This document shows positions 26,172 to 38,100 of a stretch of 64,000 nucleotides of DNA, piece by piece. The stretch's first letter is position 1. Every line of letters starts with the position of its first letter. The notes below the pieces were generated by a model. It was not told the origin of the DNA, made no database searches, and worked only from the letters and a program-made list of their open reading frames with translations. The translations under genes and the position numbers were made by a program. Source of the stretch: Litoreibacter ascidiaceicola (GTDB taxonomy: Bacteria > Pseudomonadota > Alphaproteobacteria > Rhodobacterales > Rhodobacteraceae); assembly GCF_900129235.1 (NCBI RefSeq), contig NZ_FQUV01000002.1, positions 248,001-312,000 of the forward strand. Direction: 5' to 3'.

Positions 26172-29100
26172 ATGAAGATCTGGGCCTCCCGCTTTTTTGC
26201 GGCACCAATTCTAGTCTTGGTATCGGTCATTTGGATAGGGCTCGGATTGGCCGCGACATCCGCACAGGCCACGACCTTCACATCTACTGTTCCCGGAACT
26301 TCGATCACCTTGCCCGACGATTACCCTGAGGCTGGCGGCGTCGCGATCGTCATGATTGGCCTGAACGGTAACATCTATTACCAGTTCTCTGATCCCGCCA
26401 ACGCGTTTGTCGGCTTCAACAACCGCCCCAATCGTCCGGAGCTGGGCGGCAATCCCTTCACCGTGAATGATCCGATCCCGCTTGATTGCGGCTTTTCAGA
26501 CTGTCGGGACTATTTCGGGGGTGGGCTTTCACGGGTCCATATCCGGTTCTCGGCCTATGATGGCGACACCCAGCCCGGCGGCTTCGACGAGAATGATATC
26601 ACTTTGCGTTTGAACGGATTCAACGTGGGGAGTTGGTCCGGCCTGACGACCGAACGGACCAATGATAGCGGTACGCGGTCCTTCGGGTTTAGAACCGGTT
26701 TCGGGAACAACACGTTTAATACGGGTTGGTTCACGTCCTCCAACTCCGGATTAATGGAGTCGCTTCTGAACACGGGGCCGACAGGTCAGACAACCATTCA
26801 GGTTTTCGACGACGACCCGAACGACAACTACTGGGATTTCCAGCGCGGACCCAGCTTACAGAACCCGAACATCCAAACAGTTGCTCCAGGCATGACGATC
26901 GAGAAGTCTGCCAGCCCGACCACCTATGACGATGTCGGGGACGAAATTACTTACACCTTTGTTTTGAAAAACATCGGCTCCGTTCCGATCAGGAATGTAG
27001 GCGTTATTGATGACAGGATCAGCGCGCAGGGTGGAAGCGTCACCTGCGACGATCAGGACATTTTGGACAGCCCGTCCGGTGCTGCCCAACCGTTTCAAAC
27101 GATTTGTCGTGCAACGTATACAGTTACGCAGGCTGACATCGAGGCCGAGCAGGTCACCAACGTTGCAACAACACAAGGCACCCCCGATTTTGGTGTATTG
27201 GGAGCTGTTACGGATACCGAGACTGTCACCGGCCCACCTGCAATACCCTCGATTTCCCTCGAAAAAACAACAATAAGTGCGGCGTTCGGAGCGGCGAATA
27301 CAACCGTTCCCTATGAATTTAGCGTCGAGAATACCGGCAACGTCACGCTGACGGACATCACGGTCACGGACCCGAATATCCCCGGTCTGTCATGCACCTT
27401 TGCCACAATGTTGCCGGACGCTGTCGAAACTTGCGCGGGAACATACACGGTATTGCAAGCCGACGTGGACAATTTTGCCGCGGGCACGCTGCTTCGAAAC
27501 GATGCCGAGGTCACCGCAGACGCGGCGACAGGTGGGGTCGTACAGGATACGGACTTTGTGGAATTAACCGGCCCAGCGGCAGCGCCCGCATTGACCATCG
27601 TAAAGCGTGCCTTGACCGGGACGTATGATAGCGTCGGTGATGTCGTCCAATACGCGTTTGATGTAACGAATACTGGGAACATCACCTTTCCTGCGCCGCC
27701 ATCTGTGACCGACAGCTTGGGGATTCCGGTGACGTGTCCCGCTGGCGCCATGGCGCCAGGACGGCAGATCACCTGCACGGCGGAAATTTCCGTGACGCAG
27801 CCTCATATTGATGACGGTCAGATCGACAATACCGCCACCGCAGAAATCTCGATTGCAGGCGTTAACCTGTCTGAGAGTGACAGCGCTTTGGTGACAGCCA
27901 CGCGCTCGACCGGACTGACATTGACCAAGCGTTTGGCGTCCACCAGCCCGACAAGCTTCGCGGCAGACGCGATCACGCTCAGCTACGAATATGTTCTGCG
28001 GAATACGGGAAATGTGACGCTTGAGGCCGTCGGCGTTGTTGATGACAAAACGACTGTGAGTTGCCCCGCATCCGTGATCGCTCCGATGTCCCAGATCGTG
28101 TGCACCGCAGTTTACAACACCTTGCAGGAGGATGTGAACGATGGTGGCGTGACAAACAAAGCGACAGCATCCGCCACCCCGCGCGGCGAGACCGTCGCTG
28201 TCGAAAGCGTGGAGCAAGAGCTGACGGTGCCAGCCGTCCAGACACCATCTTTGGCACTGGCAAAAAGCGCCGGTGCGCCAGCCCCCAGCTTTAGCCTTGG
28301 CGCGACGATCACCTACACATTCGATGTGACGAACGACGGCAATGTCGACAATCCGGGTCCGATCACCATCACAGATAGCAAACTTGGCGCGCCATTCGAG
28401 TGCTTCGCTGGGCCTTTGCTTGCAGGGACTGCGCAAAGCTGTACGCGCGATTACACACTGACCACGGCTGATTTGCTGTCCGGCTTGGTCGTAAACTCTG
28501 CGACCGCAAGTGGCGGTGGTGTAACATCGCCCAGCGATGGCGCAACCGTTTCCAACAGCGACACGCCCGAAGTGACGCTGACCAAGACGGCATCGCCTTC
28601 GCCCATTCCCGCTGGCGTGACCTCCGTTACATATACGTTCAACGTCCAAAACACAGGTACGGCGCAATTGCTGTTGGCGACCAACCCGATCACGGTCAAT
28701 GACCCGAAGGTCGGAGCGATCGATTGCTCGGCGCAACCTGCAACGCTCGATGCGCCGACACTCCTTACGGCAGGGGAGTCGTTCGACTGCACGGCGAGCT
28801 ACACCTTAACGCAGGCGGAGATTGACGCGGGCGAGGTCGTGAACACGGCGTCGGCGTCCTTCCCGTTCAACGACGGCTCCGGCGTGCAGACGATTACATC
28901 GGACACCGCAACAGCGACGACACCGATTGCGGAGAACTTGCAGTTCACCTTCGCCAAGACCGGACCTGCGAGCTTCATCAATGTGAGTGAGGTGTTGAGC
29001 TACAGCTTTGACATCGAGAATACCGGCAATGTCACGATGACGTCCTTTTTGCTGACCGATGACCTGATTAGCAACGCAAGCTGCCCGGTGAGCAGCTTGG

Positions 29101-32100
29101 CACCGTCTGCGTCCACCACCTGTACCGGCAGCTATACAGTCACCCAAACGGACGTTGACGCGGGAACTGTACTTAACAGTGCCAGCGTGACGGGCCTTTC
29201 CGCTTCGGGCAGCCAAGACACGCAAACCGATAGCTCTACCGCGACGCGCGCGGCTCAACCCACCGACCGCGTATTGAGCGTCGACAAAACTGCCAACCGC
29301 TTGGACTTCACGGCGGTCGGGCAACAGCTGATCTATGCAATCGAGGTGACCAATGACGGGTTGCAAACCCTGACGAACCTGACTGTCACGGACGTTCTTG
29401 ATCCGGCATATAGCTGTAACATTCCGACCCTCGCCCCGGGCGCGTCCAGCAGCAGCTGCACTTTCTCGCATGTCGTGACGCAAGACGACATCGACGCTGG
29501 TCAAGTGGTCAACCTTGCGACCGCGTCGGGTTCTGGTGCCGCGTCTCAAACATCTGGTTTGACCATTCCGGGACCCACCCGAAACGCGAGTTTCACCGCC
29601 GTGAAAGACGCGCTGTCCGGCTATACTGTTGACGGTGATTCAATCACCTATCGCTTTACCGTGACCAACACTGGCAACGTGCGCATCAACGGTGTTCAGG
29701 TTTCCGACCGTGGTCAAGTGTGCACGACGATCGGAACGCTAGAGCCGGGTGAGGTCGACAATTCGTGCCAGTTTACCTTCCTTGTTACTCAGGCCGATGT
29801 GGATGCGGGCAGTGTTGTAAACACCGCGACTGTCACGGGTACAGGTGCGGACGGGACACCGCTAACCGTGACCCCACAGGAAACCGTCACAGGTCCGCTT
29901 GAAGCGCCTGCATTGACGGTCACAAAAGTCGAAGATGACACCAGCGGTGATTTCGGTTTACCGCTCACCTCCGAGAGCTACACCATTTCGGTGATCAATA
30001 GCGGCAATGTCACCCTGAACAATATCTCTGTCACCGATGCGCTGATCGGGCTGGATTGTATCGTGCCGACCTTGGCTCCTTCCGCCACTGCGACCAGTTG
30101 TGACCCCGTCGGTGGTGGGGCATCCGTTCCGATGACGGGCAGCTACACGATTACCCAAGCGGATGTTGATCGCGGATCGTTGAGCAACACCGCAAGCGCA
30201 TCCGGTACAACGATCAATGGTACGACCGCTACGGATAGTGCAACAGTCGAGCTGGACAGTCCGGTACAAACCCGCTCGTTGGGTGTTGTGAAAACAAGCG
30301 ACCTGACCGGTAACTTCGACACGCTTGGCCAGATGATAACCTACAGCTACGATGTGACCAACACCGGCAATACGACCCTGCCGAATGCAATCACCGTCGC
30401 GGATAACAAAATCACTTCGGTTACTTGTGATGCCCTTCCCGCAGGCGGGCTGCCACCGATGGGGGTTGTCACGTGCACGGGAACCTACGCCATCACGCAA
30501 CCTGATATTGATGCAGGCTTCGTGACCAACACTGCGAGCGCGACTACAACGACAACGGCGGGCTCGGTCACGTCGCCGGACGTTGTGCTTACACTGAACG
30601 CTGACCAAAATTTCGCCATGACCTTGGACAAGCGCTTGAAAAGCACGTCAGCCGTCAGCTTTTCGGCAGCGGCCGCACCGATTACCTATGAATATGTCGT
30701 GACCAACAGCGGGAACACGACGATCACGGACGACATAAAAATCAACGACGACCGCTTTGGCACGGATTTGGTTTGTACGACTGCCGATTTGGCCCCAACA
30801 GCGCAAATCATCTGCGAACAGCCATACAGTACAACCCAAGGTGACGTGAATGACGGCGAGGTGACCAACACCGCCACCGCCTATACGGGGCCTAACCTTG
30901 GAGCCGCAACACTCAGCTCCAACAGCGACAGCGTGACTGTACCAGCGTTGCAAAATCCGCTTTTGGTTGTTGAAAAGAACTTTGTCTCGGCCTCGGGGCT
31001 GCCGGTTTCAAATCCGGGTTTCTTCGAGGGGCAAGAGCTCACTTATGACTTCGTCGTCACAAATAGCGGGAATGTCTCGATCACCGTTGATCCTGCGACG
31101 GTCATCAGTGACCCGAAGATCGGCCCGTTCACCTGCACCGGAATACCAACGGTACTGGAGCCATCTGACACCTATACCTGCACAGGTCCGGCGTCGCCTT
31201 ACACCGTCACGGCAAACGACATCATTCTTGGGTCCGCTGTCAATGTGGCGACCGCAACGGGTACACTGCCTGACGCCAGTCAAATTCTGTCTGCGCCGAA
31301 CAGTGCAATCTATCCATTGAACGTAGCGCCCGCGGTGTCCGTGCTCAAACGCACCGAACCGGCAACGGGTGTGACCTTTGCGGCGGTAAATGACGAGATT
31401 GATTACGTCTACGAGGTGACCAATACGGGCAATACCGGCTTGCCATCCCCAGGGACCGTGACGGATGACAAATTTCCGGGTGAAACCATCACCTGCGTTG
31501 ACCCGTCGGGAGGCACGTTCGCACGCATAATCGACGAGCCGACGGAAATCGCAATCTGTACCAGAACCTACATCGTGACGCAGGAAGACCTTGATCGGGG
31601 AAGTGTAACTAACGTCGCCTCTGCGACGACGAGCTTTGCGGGTGATCCGGTGCAGTCCCAACCTGCCACACTTACCGTCAATGGCGATGTTGAGGCTCTG
31701 GTTGCGCTGACCAAAGAGGTGTCACCGACCACGCCAGCGTCCGCAGGCGATATATTGACCTACACGCTGACCGCGACGGCCTCGGGCAACCAAACCATTT
31801 TGGGCGCTACGATTTCCGATCCGTTGCTTTCATCTCTCAGCTGCCTGCAATCTGGTGCGAGTGTTACCAGTGCAGACCTTGACCCGAACGGCGACCCGCT
31901 GATTTGTACGGGGTCGCTGACCGTAACGCAGGCAATGGTCGATGATCAGGAAGTCCGCAACACCGCAAATGTGCGCGGCGCCGCCCCTGACGGGTCGATC
32001 GTCTCAGCTGATACCGAAAATGTACTGGGAGTCGATGCTCCGAATGACGAGCTTACTATCACGAAACGGATCAGCCCTGCGCCGATCAGCGGAACCGACC

Positions 32101-35100
32101 CAGCCTATACCCAACCGGGTCAAGTGGTCACATTCATCGTTGAGGTTGAAAACACGGGCAACATCACGGTCGACAACATCAATGTCACCGACGACCTGAT
32201 CGCAGGGACCTGTAATGTCGGCACGCTGGCGCCTGGGGATAGTAACAGCAGTTGTGTGTTCACCCTTACAGTGATGCAAGACGAGGTCGATGCCGGTTCG
32301 TTCACCAACGAGGCGACGGCATCGGGCACACCACGTGCTGGAACCGGTCCGACAGTCGGGATCGACGATGTATTGGTTCTCGGACCGCCCGCGGAACCTG
32401 CCATTGCGTTTAACAAAGAAGCCAATGTGACCGACTTCTCGGCGGCAGGTGACGTGATCACCTATACGTTTACGGTCGCCAACGCGGGCAACGTGACGCT
32501 GTTCGCGCAGCCTTTTGTGACTGATACGACGATTCAGCCTGCCCCCTTCGCCTGTGGCACAATTCCGGCAGGTGGCCTTGCGCCGCAGGAGTTTGTTTCG
32601 TGCACGCGGGATTATCCCGTCACGCAAGCCGACGTGGACGCGGGAACGATTACGAACAACGCGAGTGCCACCAGCACCGAAGCCCCGACGCCTGAAGTCG
32701 CTAGCGCAACAACCACTGGCACGCGCACGCCGGGTGTGAGCCTGACAAAAACACCGTCGATTACAGCAGACGCACAAATCGGTAACGTAATCGAGTACAC
32801 CTATCGTGTGAGCAACACAGGCAACGTGACCCTTGATGCGGTGACGATGGCGGATACGCATTCCAGCGCCACGACCACAGCGCCCCTGAGCATCGCTGGC
32901 GATGTGCAAGTCGTTGATGCGGGTATTGCCAACGACTCGACCGATGCGGAAGCTAACGGTATATGGGATAGCCTCGCACCTGGTGATGCGGTTGAATTCA
33001 GTGCCGAATATACGGTCAAGCAAGCCGATATCGACGCGAGGCAGGTGTTGTCCAATACCGCAAGCGTCAGCACGTCCAGCCCTGCCGGGACAACCCCGCC
33101 AAGTGACAGCGTAACGGTCAATGTGCCGGTCGAAGTGTCAAACCCGGGTATTGACGTTGAAAAGACAGTGACAGGAAGCACCGGCAGTGCCGCTGATGAC
33201 GTCGTGAGTTTCGAGATCGTTGTTCGCAACACTGGTAATGTAACGCTCGCAACACCGGTTCTCGACGACGATCTGACCCGAAACGGGGGCGCTGTTCTCG
33301 CTTTGACCACGGGTCCCACCCTTGCGTCCGGGAATGCCGCACCCTTGGCTACTCTCGATGTGGGCGAAGTCTGGACCTATCAGGCGAGCTACACCCTGAC
33401 CCAAGCCGATGTGGATGCCGGAGGGATCGACAACACGGTGCTTGTAACTACCACGTCACCGGACGGAACGCCCGTTTCAGACCGATCTGGCAACGGCTTG
33501 CCCGGGGGCGAAGACAGCCCAACGCCGTTCGACATCGACGTTGATCCACAAATCTCGTCGTTGAAAACCATAACCTCAAGCACGGTCGCCGTGGATGAGG
33601 TGGTGACGTTCCAGATCACCGTTACAAACGACGGCAATGTCACCCTGAGTAGTGTGAGTGTTGACGATACGCTGACGCGTACGGATGGAACTGTTCTGGC
33701 GCTCGACGCGCCGGTGGCTTTCGCGGGCGCTGACAATGGGTCGCCTCAGGGAACGCTTCTGCCGGGCGAGGTCGCGACCTACACCGCGCAATACACCTTG
33801 ACCCAAGCTGACATCGACGCGGGTGGTATTTCGAACACCGCGGAGGTCAGCGGCACGCCCCTAAGCGGTGTTCCCGTTACGGATACATCCGATGACGGAG
33901 ACACTGGAGCGGGGGATACCGGCGACGATCCGACGGTTCTGGACATTCCCGAAGATCGCGCGATTGAGCTGGTTAAACAACTGGTGGATGGCGAACCTGC
34001 GAATTTCACCGAAGATGGCGCCATCCTGCGATATGAATTCGTGGTGACCAACGCGTCCAACGTAACGCTGACCGACGCGATTACGATCAACGACCCCCTG
34101 ATCACCGATGCAGGGGGTACGATCACCTGTCCTGCGCCACCAGTTGCTCCGGGTGAAAGCATCAGTTGTTTCGGGGACTATGAGGTTCTGCAATCTGACG
34201 TGGATGCCGGAGGTGTCGACAACGCAGCCACCGCAACCAGTGGTGCCACAACTAGCCCCGAGGCGACGTTGACAGTGCCATCTGTGCAGAACCCGGCGAT
34301 GGAGCTTTTGAAAGAAGCCGAGGAAGTTCTGGCAACGGACTTCTTCACCGGTGCCGAAATTACCTACACCTACACGGTGACCAATACGGGCAACGTGACA
34401 ATCTTCGATCCGATCACGGTCGAGGATAACCTGATTGATACGGTGGTTTGCCCAACACCTTTCCCAACGGAAGGGATCGCTCCGGACGGAACCTATGTCT
34501 GTACGGGCACCTACTTTGTAACGGCCATCGATGCGGATCTTGGACAGGTCACCAACACTGCGAATGCGACCGATGGCACCACACCCAGCCCGACCGTCAC
34601 GGAAACCATCCCTGATACCGCGACCCCCTTGCTGGAGATCACCAAGACTGCCGAAGCAGGTGCGACTTTTGCGGAGGTGGGTGACGAGATCACCTACACA
34701 TTCGAAGTTCTCAATGCGGGGACGCGAACCTTTGCCTCCGTTGTGACGGTCTATGACAACCGTCTAGGCGAAATCATCTGCTTCGATCCCGCTGCAGATC
34801 CGACAAACGACCCCGATTTCCGCGCGGGTGAGGTGCTGACTTGCATGGGCACCGACCAAGTGACGCAAGAGGATTTGGACGCGGGTGAAGTGACCAACGA
34901 GGCCTATGCACAAACGCTGTTCGGGGCGGCTGACACTCCGGTCAGCTCAACACCGGTAGACGTGACCGTTGCGGCGGATTTAGCACCGGATCTGACGTTC
35001 TCCAAAGTGTCGAGCCCGAACCCTGCAGGCGCTGTTGGCACAGATATTACCTATACGTTTACGGCGACCAACACAGGGAACCAGACCCTCAACACGGTAA

Positions 35101-38100
35101 GCGTCAGCGATCCCGCCTTTCCGACGCTGGTCTGCTCCGCGCCGGAATTGCTGCGCGGGGACAGCCTGACTTGCACCGCGACATATGAAATCACGCAAGA
35201 CAACATTGATGCAGGCGAAGTGCTGAACACGGCGACGGCCACGGCACAGACACCGCAAGGTGGCGAACTGGAAGAGACCAGCGCAGAGACGACGATAATG
35301 CCGGCTGCCAATCCGCTTATGTCAGTGGTTAAGCGCCCGAGCGTGTCGCCCTTTGGCCCTGTAGGCAGCTCTGTCACCTACACATTTGACGTGAACAATG
35401 ACGGCAACGTGACGCTGTTCAATGTCGCGGTCGATGACAGCCTGGACAGCGGTCCTGCGTGCGAGATCGCGCGGCTGAATGTCGGGGCTACGGATAGCAG
35501 TTGTTCGTTCACGCTTGAGGTTGATCAGGCGCTGGTCGATGCGGGCAGCGTAACCAACACTGTTGACGTCACCGCTACGGATCAACTGGGCAACCCAGCA
35601 GATGCCACGGCGACAATTACCACGACTGGCCCGATGCAAGCGCCGTCACTTGAGGCCACAAAGGTGGTCAGCTTTAGCGGTGTCGCTGTCGGCGATGTGG
35701 CCAGCTATACCTTGCAGGTCGAGAACACCGGGAACGTCACCCTTGATAATGTGAACGTGACCGACTTGATGACGCGAAACCTGAATGGGCGCAGGGTTAC
35801 GCTAGACAGCCCGTTTGCACTGGTCGCGTCAAGCGATGCGGATGGTGATGGCCGGTTAGATGTGGATGAAACTTGGGTCTACACCGCGACCTTCACGCTG
35901 ACCCAAGCGGATTTGAATGCTCAGGGCGTATCGAACACGGTGGTCGTTGATGCCGAAGGGCCGGGTGCCACGCCGGTGACCGACACATCGGACAACGGCA
36001 ACGATGGTGATGGCAACATGTTGGATGATCCGACCGTGGTTTCGATCACGTCGGACCCGCGCCTTGTGGTAACCAAAGACGTCGTATCGGCAGGCTCCAT
36101 TGCAGGCGAGCAAGTGGTCTTCCGCATCACTGCGGCCAACACCGGCAATGTCGATATTGATGGGGTCACGATCGACGACCAACTGACGCGAAACGGTGGC
36201 GGCGCGCTGGCGTTGACCACGGGGCCAACTCCGGTGGGCGATGCCAGCTTTATCGGAGCAGGCGAGCAGGTCACCTGGGATGCAACCTACACGCTGCTGC
36301 AAGAGGACATTGATGCGGGTGGCGTCGCCAACTCCGCGACCGTTTCAGGCACCGGCCCTGATGGTAGCGCAGTGAGCGACCTGTCAGCTGACGGAGACCC
36401 CTTCGATGGCAATGTCGAGGATGATCCAACCGTTGTGATCATTCCGGCGGCGCCAACCTTGGACGTGCTAAAACGTGTGGTTTCGGCGGATGAGCCGTTT
36501 GACGGTGGCCGCGTCGAGTTCGCGGTCGAAGTCGCCAATACCGGCAACGTGACCCTGAGCAGCGTTGCCTTGATCGAGAACTTGCGTCGGCTGGACGGCG
36601 CAGCGCTGACACCGACCAGCGTAAGCTTTGACAGTGCCACCGAAGGTTCGGGCGAAGGGACGCTGATCCCGGGTGAGACAGCGACCTACACCGTGAGTTA
36701 CATCCTGACGCAAGACGATGTCGATGCGGGCGGGGTGAGCAACTCGGTTACTGCGACAGCGACAACACCGCTCGGTGGCCCGCTCTCTGATGTGTCCCGC
36801 GATGACGACCCATCGGATGGCAATGATGAGGACGACCCGACGATCGCGACGATCGAAGCCGCTCCGGCGAATACTTTCGTCAAAACGGCGTCGCAACCCG
36901 TGCCGCTCTTCCCGATGATCTATCAGGTGACGTTCACTCTGACGGTCGAGAATACCGGCAATGTGACCCAAGAGGGCTACCAGATCGCGGATGACCTGAG
37001 CGCCTTTGAGGGCTCGGCGGAAGTGTTGCGCGATGCGCCGTTCGGACTGTCGGTTCGCACCAGCGGCTTTACCAACGCGGCGGTCAATCCGTCCTTTGAT
37101 GGGGCAGGCGACACCGCGACGTTGAGCGGGGATCCGACCCTTGCACCGGGCGAAACCGGAACGGTTGAAATTGATGTGGTCTACAGCACCGAAGGGGCGG
37201 GCGTGCCAGCGGACAACGTGGCAAATCTGACCTCCGGTCTTTTGCCAAGCCCGCAAAATGCGACCGCCAGTGTGGCCGTGACGGACAGTGACGGGGACGG
37301 GGTGCCAGACTCCCTAGAATCAGCGACAGCGGACCGTGACGGAGACGGCATTCCTGACGCAAACGATTACGATCCGACGGGCTATTTCTATTGCGAGGAT
37401 GACGGACGCATTCTTGCGGGTGGCTCAATCTCGGTTACGGGGCCATTCGGCACACAAACCGGTGTCGGAACCAGCAACTTCATCACCATCGTGCGGGATG
37501 GCAGTGCAGGGGAGTTCCAGTTCTTTGTCACCCGCGCTGGCACCTACACGATCAATCCGACCTATCCTGCGTCCGGAGCTGTGTCGACAAGCCGTTTGGC
37601 AAACCCGACGCTCGACGCGACCAGCTTGCTTCCGGCCAATCCGGCCTCTATCGGGTCCTCGGAGTTTGGCACCACGGACCGTCTTGCGGACTTCTCCGCA
37701 GGGGCGAACCCGTTCTACCTGACCTTGACCTTCGAGGCGGGCGATCCGTTCATCCTGAACAACAATATCCCGCTGGAAAACTGCGCGGGAACGCCGGACT
37801 TGCAGGCAACCAAAGTTGCCGACCGCAATTCGGCTGTGTTCGGCGAGGCGGTGAACTTTACGCTGACCTTCACCAACAATACGCCGACGACAGTGACCAA
37901 CGCGACATTGGTCGACCTGTTGCCAGCCGGTATGCTCTACACCCCCAACACCGCGCGCGTGGATGGGGCCGCGGTCGAGCCCACCGTGACAGGCTTGCGG
38001 CTAGAATGGCCGGGGCAGACCGTGACGCCGGGACAAACCATCAACCTGACCCTTTCTGCGCGGGTGGTGGCGAACGGCTCTTTCGGTGATCTGACCAACA

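Noticed and set aside
27564-28736. Long antisense open frame (390 codons) within the giant repeat gene
   Set aside because: It lies opposite strongly conserved DUF11 repeats, is Arg/Cys-rich with no recognisable fold or start signals, and similar antisense frames recur wherever the repeat codon pattern allows.
26891-36857. CRISPR-like or recent tandem DNA repeat array
   Set aside because: The periodicity of about 356 bp is at protein level; DNA copies are diverged and translate in one open frame with no spacers.
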